NCBI RefSeq assembly: GCF_003573695.1
Contig: NC_039361.1
Coordinates: 91,778,149 to 91,842,148, forward strand
Direction: 5' to 3'
Origin: Papaver somniferum
Taxonomy: Eukaryota > Streptophyta > Magnoliopsida > Ranunculales > Papaveraceae
Length of the DNA stretch: 64,000 nucleotides
Shown here piece after piece: positions 1 through 11,110 of this stretch (position 1 is its first letter; every line of letters begins with the position of its first letter). The notes beneath the pieces were generated by a model. The model was not told where the DNA came from, ran no database searches, and saw nothing but the letters and a program-made list of their open reading frames with translations. The translations under genes were made by a program, and so were the position numbers.

Positions 1-108
1 CCTATTAAAGGTTGTGTAACCCTACATTCCTTTTTCCTTGAAACCTCTTTTATCTTAAGACTACTTGTTGAGTTGAATTGTGATTTCCTCTCACAAACCC
101 ATACTCTT

Positions 109-492
109 ATGGATACTCCAAGTATTATTCCTTCTGATGGAAAATATGTTAATATGATTGTCAAGCCATCAATCATGAAAGAAAAAGAGAAATCTTCGTT
201 GCCTCCAACTTTGAAAAGGAAAATAAGGAATGCGAGGAAGCCAAGTGTTGTTCCTTCAAATTCTCAGAAGTTTTCTGATGTTCTTGAAGTATTGAAGGAG
301 ACACGAAAGGATATTCAACAGATTAAGGTTGTTGTGGTCAAGACTCTGGAGATTCAGAAGGCCCTGGTTCGACATCAGTCAAGAAGGTTTATTGATATTA
401 ACTCCTATATTCATGAACCTTATGTCCCAATGGATGTTGACGACAAGGAGTTCGAGGACGATAAAGAATTCTTCAAAGGTCTTAATGTCTAG
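109..492 (+). CDS. Small coiled-coil ORF of the copia family (copy in H)
   Basis: An open frame of 127 codons begins at the ATG at 109, the start position shared with the copies in E (44350) and D (53903). In-frame sequence upstream to 73 has no ATG, so I do not extend it. The protein is lysine-rich at the N-terminus (around residues 18-45), then has a predicted coiled-coil-like stretch around residues 50-85 containing FSDVLEVLKETRKDIQQIK, and ends in an acidic tail with DDKEFEDDKEFF. It has no membrane segment and no zinc finger. It lies 3' of gag, where autonomous SIRE-type elements may carry an extra ORF after pol, but I see no clear similarity to an envelope protein. This is the only copy in the window with an undisturbed frame. 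Function unknown; it is possibly a gag accessory protein. Confidence 0.6.
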   Translation: MDTPSIIPSDGKYVNMIVKPSIMKEKEKSSLPPTLKRKIRNARKPSVVPSNSQKFSDVLEVLKETRKDIQQIKVVVVKTLEIQKALVRHQSRRFIDINSYIHEPYVPMDVDDKEFEDDKEFFKGLNV

Positions 493-1843
493 GAAATCCT
501 CTTATGAGAATTTTATTCTTGTGTCTTTAGGAAGAATAACTAGAGTTTGGAATAGCCATTCTTGTGATTACACATAGCTATGTCCAATTTTTTCATTTTT
601 TTTTTTAGATTTATTTGCTTAAATTCTAAAAAATTGTTTGGAAGATGATTTTTGCAGTATTAATCTTTATGGTTTTATATATTGCAAATTTATATGGGAT
701 ATGTGTGTTTGCCTCCGTGAACTATGATTGTCCCATACCTTGTTAAAAGTTAAGTCTTTCATATGTCGATACACATGTATTGATAAAGAATGAATGAACT
801 TTTGACATTACAAAAGTTTTAAGCCTATTATATGTCATTATGCAAATATTGATGGAAGATAGAATGAACTTTTGTTTACAAGGATTATGTCTATTATATG
901 TCATTGTGCAAATAGTGATGGAAAATAGAATGAATCCTTGTCTATTCCGAAGTATTGATCTTCCCTGATCCATATTTTATGTATATACTGTGCGGCTCCG
1001 TAAGTTCCCTTATGTTGAGCATTTCCGATTAAATTGATCATGCGTCTACTTGTGGTTAATTTAATTGGGTATTTTTTGGATTCAAATTCATATTCGTATG
1101 TGATTTGTTAAGTCCAAAGAAATCCTTCATTTTTTTTTGAAAGTAAGATCGCTCTTGTTGTTCTTTCGGGAATGACATTTTATGGGGGATAGTTCTTAAT
1201 TGAACTTCTGCTTAATTGCCAAATCTTTGTGGGGAGTGCGGCTGTGGAATATTATAGGGGTTATCTTGTATCTTTATAAACTCCTTGATGAATGCATTTA
1301 GCCTAGGCTATATGATGGCATCTAAAAAGTTGATATGTGCTTTCTTTTGGTCATGAAATGTCTCTATGGAAATTTCTTTAGGATCCCACTAGTTTTCGTA
1401 CCTTTGCCCATTTTATTGACAAAAAGGGGGAGAATTAATGTGTAGTTCACACTACAAATACATATGGTTTTTGGATCATTATGTAAGGGAGACTGGTTTC
1501 CATGTGAGATGGAGTATTGACTAAGGGGGAGTGATACATATCACCATAGTATTGTTGTCGAAGTTGTGATACAATTGAACTTTGATGTTGTGTAATAATA
1601 CTATGACACTGTATAACAATGATTGAGAATTATTTTTTTCTCATTGTTATAGCTACGGATTTTCAACAACGATGATACTAAACTTACAACCTTTGGGATC
1701 ATTGGAGTACTTGGAAGTGACGAAGATTTCGAGTAATGTTGAAGATCAGGCATGTGGAAGAGAAGCTACAAAAGTTTATTTATCTATTTTTGTATTCCAT
1801 ATGTATTAATAGTTTTGTCACTAAAATTGACAAAGGGGGGGAT
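493..1843 (+). other. Non-coding 3' internal region and polypurine tract of H
   Basis: No convincing ORF is present. The stretch is AT-rich and aligns by eye with 44740-46259 in E and 49956-51219 in F, and on the other strand with 36637-37998 in D. It contains several GGGGGAG(T/A)-like purine runs, for example near 1425-1435 and 1520-1530. It ends in the polypurine tract AAAGGGGGGGA at 1832-1842, directly before the LTR start. Confidence 0.75.
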
Positions 1844-2316
1844 TGTTAGAGCATTGATCGGTCGAACTCACATGCGTTGCTATCTCAAGCATGTTTGTCA
1901 ATGTTAGTGATCAAAACTATAAGTCTTAATTTCTAGTCTACTTATAGCTAAGTCTCAGACTAGGATAGAAAGTATAGTTGAGCTCAAGACTCCATGGGGA
2001 TCATCATACAAAGATGAAGAACTACTCAAGGAACTGCTGGAACTTCATCGACTAAAATGTATGGAAAGACTTGAACTTATCTATCACTCAAATGTCTATT
2101 TACTATATCTCCTATCTTGAGACAAAAGTCGTTTTGCTATATAGACTTTGATTATACACATTTTCTATTTAGAGAGTTTATCTCGCTTATCTATTTCCCG
2201 GAATATGTGTTGGTAAGCTTTCGCTTTGGCAAATTCATCTTTACTAGTGACGAAAGTCATGTTAAGTTTCAATTACTTGAAAATTGCTTTGACAAAAAAT
2301 AGTGTGTGAACAACAA

Positions 2317-2321
2317 CTATA
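2317..2321. repeat. Left target-site duplication of element I (CTATA)
   Basis: CTATA here and at 11106-11110 flank element I exactly. Removing the element and one copy restores the continuous copia LTR sequence (ACAACTATATAACG), which is seen uninterrupted in E and G. Confidence 0.95.
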
Positions 2322-5231
2322 TGACGAGGTGTCAACTCGCAAATAATAATTCTCTACTTCTCTTTAAACTAACTAGTAGTATACGGATAAGCAGGTTCGT
2401 CCCAAGGGAGAGTTGAGATAAAGTTGTTGATTCAATTTCTGTAGAAGAAATATGCAAATATGAGGATGAGAATGATCAAAGACTCTTTCTCGGTCACAAA
2501 ACATGAATCTTATTGATATAACTATGTTTCTACAAAGTACCCATTACTAATAACCCTAGAATATTTAGTACGCTCAAATACTCCACAATCTCTTAATTCA
2601 CCGGACACGGAAGCGCTCGACTACCGGATTCTACTTGCCAAGTTTCCTAGAAGTACGCTCTCTAGGTGTGACTTAAACAAATGCATTAAGTTCTATGAGA
2701 TAGGCTATTTCTAGTGACAAATACATAGGCTCGACTCATCTACTAGTGTCAATTTCTACACATGAATATTTAACAAAATCCAATCATCAATATCCACGCA
2801 TCGCTACTTGTATTAAGAATCTCTAGACAATTACGTGTCGAAGAGGTCTTAGCTAGCAATAGAACTACCAAGCAACCATTCAATTTGCAACTTAAACGAT
2901 TGAGAAATAATTCATATAATCACTATTAGCACGGCATAGAATAAGCAATAACAATGTAATTGCAAGAAACATGCAGTTTAAATATCAAATTGAGTTCATG
3001 TTTGGACGTCGAAATCGTCCCTAATCAAGATGCAATTAGCTACTGGAGTTCATGGTATACACAACAAAATATAATACTAAACAAGCAAACCAATCTAGCG
3101 AATCAACGCAACAACAGGTGGAGTGAATGATGTATGGCCTGGTGATGACTGTGGAGTTGTTATTGCTGCTGGTGTTGGTCGCGAACTCAGACCTGTGCAG
3201 TGCTCCGATGGTGGATGTATTGCTGCTCAAAGCCTGGTACTGGATGAACTTGCTGGTATGGTATTAGTGGACTGCATGTGATGTAGTGGTGGTAGTGGTG
3301 ATAGTCTGTAGATGGCTGTGAAGGTGGATGGAAGGTGAACTGCAGCTGTTGTATACGTATGAGCTGGTGGTGGTATGCAGGTGGAGACTTACTGGCAATA
3401 TGCAGTTGGTGGTGATGAATGCCGGTGGATGCAGATGGTGGTGATGGAAAGTATGCGGATGGAATAGAGGATGGAGGATGGAAGGAACTGGTGGTTTTCA
3501 GCGAAGATGGTGCTGTTGAGGGGATATGCAGGTGATAGTGATTATGCAGATGGATGGAGGTGCAAAGGCGGTGAACTAGATGCAATGCAGTGGTGGTATG
3601 TTATGCAGGTGGTATATGATGATGGTGGTATGCACCGGTGGAGATGCAAACTATGTATGAGATGCAGATGGAAGGTGGTTGTTCAGCGAGCTTTTCAAGC
3701 AGTGGTGAAGGGGGGTATGTGATGATCTGTAGATTTTAGGCCTTCTTATATAGCTTCACCGTTTCCTGCTCTACAATCTCGCACATCAGATAGATACCCA
3801 ACTCCTATTTCCTCTTGGCTTCTAAATTGCACACCTAAATCTCACCATTCATTACTTCAATCAAACGGCAACAACTAATTTCCTTCACTTGCTGACTTCT
3901 CGCTCAAAACTGAACTCCTTATAATCCTTGGTACAAACTACAAAAGTCACGGTACAAATCAGTGTATCTTGCTGTTTTCTCGGCTCAGAACCTATCCCCA
4001 GTTTCCCTGACTTTCCAAGCCTCTGAATCATGTCTCAACCCTTCCAAATACGTCCCATTTAATCCCCACAGAACCCTTGCAGATGAGCCTTGAACCATGG
4101 GTTGTCGACGCGTGAACTGGTGCAGTGAACAACAAGAACAAGTCCTCTTCTTTCGGCTATTTCAAATTCACATACTCTGCCAATACTAACCCATATCACC
4201 GTCATAACTCAGTCCCTTATTTGTCTTTTTGCTGGGTGCCAACTGTTCTTTCGACCCTTGATAAGAAGCCACAAGAATCATAGCTAATAGCTGCAGAGAA
4301 TAAGACTAGCACAACACTCAGCTAGTTAAGCCTTTTATCGAACAGCCTGTGTGCGTCTAACCATCTGATGAAGGTTCTGTATTGCTTGTATATTGGAGAT
4401 TGCACAAACTCCTTCCCTGCAAATGATGTTCAACACATTCAATCACACACATTCATAACTGCTAATCATTTCAGAACTTAAATCACCCATTAATCTCTTC
4501 AGTCGATCATCAAATTCCACATTCAAGTACATGTGTTTTCCAGCGATCTTTGGGCCAAGAATCCACTGTTTATGTTGCTGATTCTTCGAGTTCAACAGCA
4601 ACCCAACTTTCCTTGTTAACTTCAGTACTCAAATCTCTTCTTTAATCTCTCCGTTCATCATTCATTTCCACGGCAAAGAGCTCATCTTTCTGACCTGTAT
4701 TCTCGGTTTGAACTAAACCCATACTTCCAATTTGTACCACTTGCTTCGTGTTTGCCTGAGCTTCTGAAATGCCCTCTAAATCCAACGACCCGTCAGACCT
4801 GATCTTGCCGGCATTGAAAACTTGGCAGCAGCGTCTAGGAGCTAAGATTGGAAGGGGTTGCTTGCAGCTGAATGACGACCAAGACTCTCATCTGGTGAAT
4901 TATAAGGAGGGGGTTGCCCTGAGTAAAGACGCAAGTGCTTTTAGTTACTGTAGTTGTAGTTCTAGTGCATGCCTGGAGAAAATCATGCATCTGCCTTCAC
5001 TGGTTTCGCTCTTTGGACGGATTAGAAATGTGTATCCTTCTATGCTTCGACTGCGCCAGCCCCTGAGATCTCCAAATAGCAAATTGAGCCTCTTTTGTCC
5101 TCTTTCTTATCCCATGACTCCAAAGTACCTATAAAATAAAAACAAAGCATAATATACAAAGAATACAAGAGAAATAGTAATGAAAAGCATAGGAAGTTGA
5201 TATTCAAAAGATGTATTTTAGGCTCTGATCA
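2322..5231 (-). repeat. 3' LTR of element I
   Basis: 2910 bp, close in sequence to 8429-11105. On the minus strand a TATATAAG box sits at 3745-3752. Positions 3230-3720 form a degenerate (TGG/ATG/CAG)-rich simple-sequence tract that produces spurious His/Pro-rich reading frames. The open frame at 4769-5134 is not kept in the other LTR, so I do not call a gene. Confidence 0.92.
3746..3752 (-). promoter_or_regulatory. TATA box in the 3' LTR of I
   Basis: The complement reads TATATAA, followed by GAAGACC. The same box lies at 9851-9857 in the 5' LTR. This is the probable LTR promoter core. Confidence 0.6.
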
Positions 5232-5246
5232 AATTCCCCCACACTT
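5232..5246 (-). other. Polypurine tract of element I
   Basis: On the minus strand this reads AAGTGTGGGGGAATT directly before the 3' LTR start TGATCA. It is the expected plus-strand priming site. Closely similar tracts lie upstream at 6681-6693 and 6948-6960. Confidence 0.85.
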
Positions 5247-7006
5247 AATCTTTGCTAGTCCTCGAGAAAACAAAATAAAACTAGAATACAACAACTCCGT
5301 TTCGTCGAGGCTACGGTTACTTTTAGCATAAATAACAAGCCTTTAAACCCTTAGGTATCCCTAGTGGACGAGTTATAGTCTCGTGAAGGTTTACAAAAGG
5401 TGTGCTTACAAAACCGTTTACTCCAAATTCTAATTACCTATGACAAATCTATGAACGAATTCAAAATGACTGCAGGAGGAAGTACCCTGATGTGAATCCA
5501 GTTTATATATAAGTAGAGCTCTTCTCAGAAAGTCGAACAAACCACAATACTCGGAATTTAACTAACCACCATGAACAGATTAAGAAGATGGATACAGAGA
5601 TAGATGTTTGTGAATGTCGACTAAGTAAACGGTGTTTCCCATATCTGTCTGAAGGTCACCGCCAAGATGAACCTTTAAATCCTATTGGATTGAGATACTG
5701 GTCTGAATTATAGTGTGAACACAACTGGCATATACAAGGGAACCAGCGGTCAACAATATTAATTGTAGATCAACTCAACTGGCATACACAAGGGAACCAC
5801 AAGTCGATTTTATTAATTGAACAATAATAATAATAACTTCTTCTTCTTTTTTTTTTCACTTTTTTTTCTTTTCAATTTTTTTTATTGACAACATGATTAG
5901 ATCTTTTGGATCTAAACGCATGCTTCTTGTCAGCAGATTACACGGTAATTCCCATGGATTCTGCATTCCACGCTTATTTAGGCGACGGAGATAGGGAGAA
6001 CACACACATATTGCTATCCAAGTGTCATTTTCTTTTTCAATTTTTTTTTCAATTTCTTTTTCAATTTTTTTTTTTCATATATATGCTCCGATTGGTCTAA
6101 TTGGTATGGTCTTTTTTTTTTAGTACTCAATCACTCTATTTCATTCTAGCAGGAATAACAACTCGATGTTAGTGACCCACCAAATCACTTAGATAAACAA
6201 AAAGTTTGCAAAAATAAAAACAGAAGGTGATATGGTGACATTCCGAGATATGGTAACAACTATCATGTTATTTCAAACACCCGAGCTCTGTCCTTTTTGT
6301 TAACAGGTTCCTCAACTCCTACAACCAAGAAGGTTCCGTCCACTTATATTGGTAGTGTCATCATGAAGGCACAAGTTTCTAGATTTCGGGTTTATTTCTA
6401 ATTTATTTTTCTCAATAACTAAAGGCATCAAACTCTATAAATTATATACAAATTACATAACTACAAAAATAATACTCCAACTCGTAGCTACTTCTGAACA
6501 GTAGAGGATGAACACTAAACTAACTATTTAGATGGCATCTAATCCCAACTCAGCCAATATATATACCTCATCGTCAAGAAAAATGCCATCTACTTAGAAA
6601 TGCTAGTGTTCATTCTAAATTGTTCAAAAATCTCTAAAAGTTATAGTTTTGTATACGTCAATGTTTTCCTATGGAACCTTACCCCCACACTTAAATCAAA
6701 CATTGTCCTCAATGTTTTAAACCATTGCAAAAATATTAAGAGGAATACTTGAAAAAGACAAGGAAGTAAGAATTGGAATTGTGCACCTGATTGACGCATA
6801 CGAGTAATGTTCACAATAGATTCCCCATATATCAACAATCTGAAAATTTGGGGATCTACCCACAAAACAATCTGCATAGATAGCAAAAGCTTCATAAGAA
6901 TATTAGCATACGATGAGAAAAGTGAAACTATTATCTCATAAGAGTTACCCTCACACTTAGTCTTTTCTACACTCGGAAGTGCATACAAAACATAAGTGGA
7001 AGGCAC
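5247..7006 (-). other. Non-coding 3' internal region of element I
   Basis: No credible ORF. Poly-T runs occur at about 5845-5885 and 6025-6078. An imperfect duplication, ACTGGCATA(T/C)ACAAGGGAACCA, lies near 5726-5755 and 5776-5805. At 6681-6723 the minus strand carries the box AACATTGAGGACAATGT followed by TTTAAGTGTGGGGGT. I recognise this as a recurrent motif in the 3' untranslated part of many plant gypsy elements. Confidence 0.65.
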
Positions 7007-8223
7007 TTATATTCGTTCCTCTTGGCAAACCTGCATGGTATTAGACTCAAACACATATGGTGGATACTTGGAAGCAAGAAATTCGGAAAGAACTTTAGAA
7101 GCACATAATTCCAGCCCCGAATGAGGTATTTTCCTAAAAGATGGATTAACAACTCTACGAGAAACTATTTCAAATTTGGTTGGATCATCATTAGATAGAG
7201 GTTCATGTAAAGGGTTCGACAAACCTTGCAAAACCTCATGTGTTACCGGATGCTCGGTACTGCTGGATAATTCCGTTTCCACGAAGTATCATCATTCTCA
7301 CTCGAACTCTTGTTAAGACATTCATCGGTTTCTTCTATAACCAAGTCCTCCTCATCGAAAAAGAAATCAGAATCTTCCATAAGAAAATTATCGTAATCCT
7401 TACGTTCTTCACGAGTTGACTTCTCATTCAAAGTATCGACTATCTCCGAATTTGGGGTAGGGTGCACAAAGAAGTCATAATCATCATCGCTCTCATACAC
7501 AACATAAGTCTTACCATCAATAATTGTAGTTTTTCTAGACTCAACTTCTTCCTTTTGAATAGGAGAATGATCATTAAAATCATTAGTTGATCTAATAGCC
7601 CCGTCATTATCAATATTTTCCAAAGGTTCATCATCCTCGGAATCTTCTTCTCGGGGCTCTTCTGCATTATCAACACGGCGGTTAACCTTCATATGTATGG
7701 CCCTATAAATTGCTTGAAGAATCTCTTCCGTTGCTCCCTCTTCTTCCAACTGCACATATTGCTTAAAGAGTTTCTTTATATTAACACCTTTTCCGCTACT
7801 ACTCACAATAGGTTCTTTAGACCATGTCTCTTCCCGTTAAATGGGTGGAAGATCATAAGTACGATCTGGAACAAGTCTAAATACACTATCATATGTTTCA
7901 CTTGGTACGAAACTCGGCACGTTGGGAGTTCAGTTAATCTGATTCCATGTATGTCGCAAATTATTCTGCATGAAACTAGATTGGAACGTATGATAAGTAT
8001 AACTATCCCCTCATCCTTGTGACTGTTCCCTTACATAACCATAAGGTTGTTGCAACGTATGAGAATAATCACAAGGTCTTGTCGAATAGACATCATAACC
8101 AAACGATTGGTTTTGATTGTATCCCACATATGGTTGGAAGTTATTGTAAGAGTGAGATTGAAAAATATTACCATAGTATGCTTGGTCTTGTGAACCATAT
8201 GTATTGTTCCCAAAAGGAAACAT
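7007..8223 (-). pseudogene. Unrecognised Tyr/Gln/Asn-rich and acidic ORF in gag position of element I
   Basis: The minus-strand frame starts at an ATG at 8221-8223, about 180 bases after the primer site. The first 70 codons are rich in Tyr, Gln, Asn and Gly, with the start MFPFGNNTYGSQDQAYYG. The frame then runs to 7243 with only three in-frame stops, near 8011, 7930 and 7838, each explicable as a single C-to-T change in CGA or CAA. From about 7806 it encodes a Lys-rich patch and then strongly acidic segments (EEPREEDSEDDEP and DSDFFFDEEDLVIEE). A frameshift near 7250-7280 leads into a last segment of about 80 residues ending at 7007. The intact product would be roughly 400 residues. I see no gag core, zinc knuckle or enzyme motif. 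Position suggests a structural or RNA-packaging role, but I cannot assign a family. Confidence 0.6.
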
Positions 8224-8404
8224 CTTGAAAAGTTATGCACACAATTCGATTACAGACTTACCTATTGTTCCCAATTGTGCACACACCAAAGGAATGATTT
8301 ATGGTACCTGAAAAATAAGATTCTAAAAAGATAAATTAGAAAAAGCCAAGAATAAAAACTAAATGCAAAAACAGAAAATTAAATAACAACTAGAACTACC
8401 GACT

Positions 8405-8424
8405 GCTCCCCGACAGCGGCGCCA
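8405..8424 (-). other. Primer-binding site of element I
   Basis: The complement reads TGGCGCCGCTGTCGGGGAGC, four bases from the 5' LTR end (TCA at 8429-8431). This is the usual plant gypsy form of primer site. It fixes the element on the minus strand. Confidence 0.88.
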
Positions 8425-8428
8425 ATTT

Positions 8429-11105
8429 TGACGAGGTGTCAACTCACAAATAATATTTCTCTACTTCTCTTTAAACTAACTAGTAGTATACGGATAAGCA
8501 GGTTCGTCCCAAGGGAGAGTTGAGCTAAAGTTGTCGATTCAATTTCTGTAGAAGAAATATGCAAATATGAGGATGAGAATGATCAAAGACTCTTTCTCGG
8601 TCACAAAACATGAATCTTATTGATATAGTTATGTTTCTGCAAAGTACCCATTACTAATAACCCAAGAATATTTAGTACGCTCAAATACTCCGCAATCTCT
8701 TAATTCACCGGACACGAAGCGCTCGACTACCAGATTCTACTTGCCAAGTTTCCTAGAAGTACGCTCTCTAGGTGTGACTTAATCAAATGCATTAAGTTCT
8801 ATGAGATAGGCTATTCCTAGTGACAAATACATAGGCTCGACTCATCTACTAGTGTCAATCTCTACATATGAATATTTAACAAAATCCCATCATCAATATC
8901 CACGTATCGCTACTTGTATTAAGAATCTCTAGACAATTACGAGTCGAAGAGATCTTAGCTAGCGATAGAACTACCAAGCAACCATTCAATTTGCAACTTA
9001 AGCGATTGAGAAATAATTCATATAATCACTATTAGCACGGCATAGAATAAGCAATAACAATGTAATTGCAAGAAACATGCAGTTTAAATATCAAATTGAG
9101 TTCATGTTCGGACGTCGAAATCGTCCCTAATCAAGATGCAATTAGCTACTAGAGTTCATGGTATACACATCAAAATATAATACTAAACAAGCAAACCATT
9201 CTAGCGAATCAACGCAACAACAGGTGGAGTGAATGATGTATGGCCTAGTGATGACTGTGGAGTTGTTATTGTTGCTGGTGTTGGTCGCGAACTCAGACTT
9301 GTGCAGTGCTCCGATGGTGGCTGTATTGCTGCTCAAAGCCTGGTACTGGATGAACTTGCTGGTATGGTATTAGTGGACTGCATGTGATGTAGTGGTGGTA
9401 GTGGTGATAGTCTGTAGATGGCTGTGAAGGTGGATGGAAGATGAACTGCAGCTGTTGTATACGTATGAGCTGGTGGTGGTATGCAGGTGGAGACTTACTG
9501 GCAATATGCAGATGGTGGTAATGAATGCAGATGGATGCAGATGGTGGTGATGGAAAGTATGCAGATGGAATGGATGATGGAGGATGGAAGGAACTGGTGG
9601 TTTTCAGCGAAGATGGTGTTGTTGAGGGGATATGCAGGTGATAGTGATTATGCAGATGGATGGAGGTGCAAAGGCGGTGAACTGGATGCAATGCAGTGGT
9701 GGTATGTTATGCAGGTGGTATATGATGATGGTGGTATGCACTGGTGGAGATGCAAACTATGTATGAGATGCAGATGAAGGTGGTTGTTCAGCGAGCTTTT
9801 CAAGCAGTGGTGAAGGGGGGTATGTGATGATTTGTAGATTTTAGGTCTTCTTATATAGCTTCACCGTTTCCTGCTCTACAATCTCGCACATCAGATAGAT
9901 ACCCAACTCCTATTTCCTCTTGGCTTCTAAATTGCACACCTAAATCTCACCATTCATTACTTCAATCAAACGGCAACAACTAATTTCCTTCACTTGCTGA
10001 CTTCTCGCTCAAAACTGAACTCCTTATAATCCTTGGTACAAACTACAAAAGTCACGGTACAAATCAGTGTATCTTGCTGTTTTCTCGGCTCAGAACCTAT
10101 CCCCAGTTTCCCTGACTTTCCAAGCCTCTGAATCATGTCTCAACCCTTCCAAATACGTCCCATTTAATCCCCACAGAACCCTTGCAGATGAGCCTTGAAC
10201 CATGGGTTGTCGACGCGTGAACTGGTGCAGTGAACAACAAGAACAAGTCGTCTTCTTTCGGCTATTTCAAATTCACATACTCTGCCAAGACTAACCCATA
10301 TCACCATCATAACTCAGTCCCTTATTTGTCTCGTTGCTGGGTGCCAACTGTTCTATTGACCCTTGATAAGAAGCCACAAGAACCATGGATAATAGCTGCA
10401 GAGAATAAGACTGGCACAACACTCAGCCAGTTAAGCCTTTTATCGAACAGCCTGTGTGCGCCTAACCATCTGATGAAGGTTCTGTATTGCTTGTATATTG
10501 GAGATTGCACAAACTCCTTCCCTGCAAATGATGTTCAACACATTCAATCACACACATTCATAACTGCTAATCATTTCAGAACTTAAATCAACCATTAATC
10601 TCTTCAGTCGATCATCAAATTCCACATTCAAGTACATGTGTTTTCCAGCGATCTTTGGGCCAAGAATCCACTGTTTATGTTGCTGATTCTTCGAGTTCAA
10701 CAGCAACCCAACTTTCCTTGTTAACTTCAGTACTCAAATCTCTTATTTAATCTCTCCGTTCATCATCCATTTCCACGGCAAAGAGCTCATCTTTCTGACC
10801 TGTATTCTCGGTTTGAACTAAACCCAGACTTCCAGTTTGTACCACTTGCTTCGTGTTTGCCTGAGCTTCCGAAATGCCCTCTAAACCCAACGACCCGTCA
10901 GACCTGATCTTGCCGTTATTGAGAACTTGGCAGCAGCGTCTAGGAGCTAAGGTTGGAAGGGGGCCAAGAATCTCATCTGGTGAATTATAAGGAGGGGGTT
11001 TCCGCGAGTAAAGACGCGAGTGCTTTAGTTACTTTAGTTGTAGTTCTAGTGCATGCCTGGAACTACATCTTTGATATTCAAAAGATGTATTTTAGGCTGT
11101 GATCA
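8429..11105 (-). repeat. 5' LTR of element I
   Basis: 2677 bp, aligning along its length with 2322-5231 apart from a deletion of about 230 bp near 10960-11080. It carries the same TG-rich simple-sequence tract (9340-9790) and a TATA box at 9851-9857 on the minus strand. Confidence 0.92.
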
Positions 11106-11110
11106 CTATA
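11106..11110. repeat. Right target-site duplication of element I (CTATA)
   Basis: Matches 2317-2321 exactly. Confidence 0.95.

Larger units (their letters stand above)
2322..11105 (-). mobile_element. Element I: non-autonomous Ty3/gypsy-type LTR retrotransposon (LARD-like)
   Basis: This is a complete 8.8 kb element on the minus strand with a perfect CTATA duplication. Its LTRs are 2322-5231 (3' LTR) and 8429-11105 (5' LTR). In element orientation they begin TGATCAGAGCC and end CACCTCGTCA. The primer site lies next to the right LTR and the polypurine tract next to the left one. The internal region is only about 3.2 kb and carries one decayed ORF in gag position. I see no protease, RT, RNase H or integrase motif, so its movement must have depended on another element. 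The TGGCGCC-type primer site and the AAGTGTGGGGG tract are typical of plant Ty3/gypsy elements. The right LTR has lost about 230 bp relative to the left, mostly near 10960-11080. Confidence 0.93.

Noticed and set aside
109..492. Envelope-like protein of SIRE elements
   Set aside because: Position is suggestive, but the product is only 127 residues and has no signal peptide or membrane segment.
3187..3585. 132-codon His/Pro-rich frame, repeated at 9293-9691
   Set aside because: It lies in the simple-sequence tract of the LTR of I. Both copies exist because the LTRs are duplicates, and the composition alone makes the frame.
4769..5134. 121-codon plus-strand frame in the LTR of I
   Set aside because: The matching part of the other LTR has indels that destroy it, and no domain is visible.
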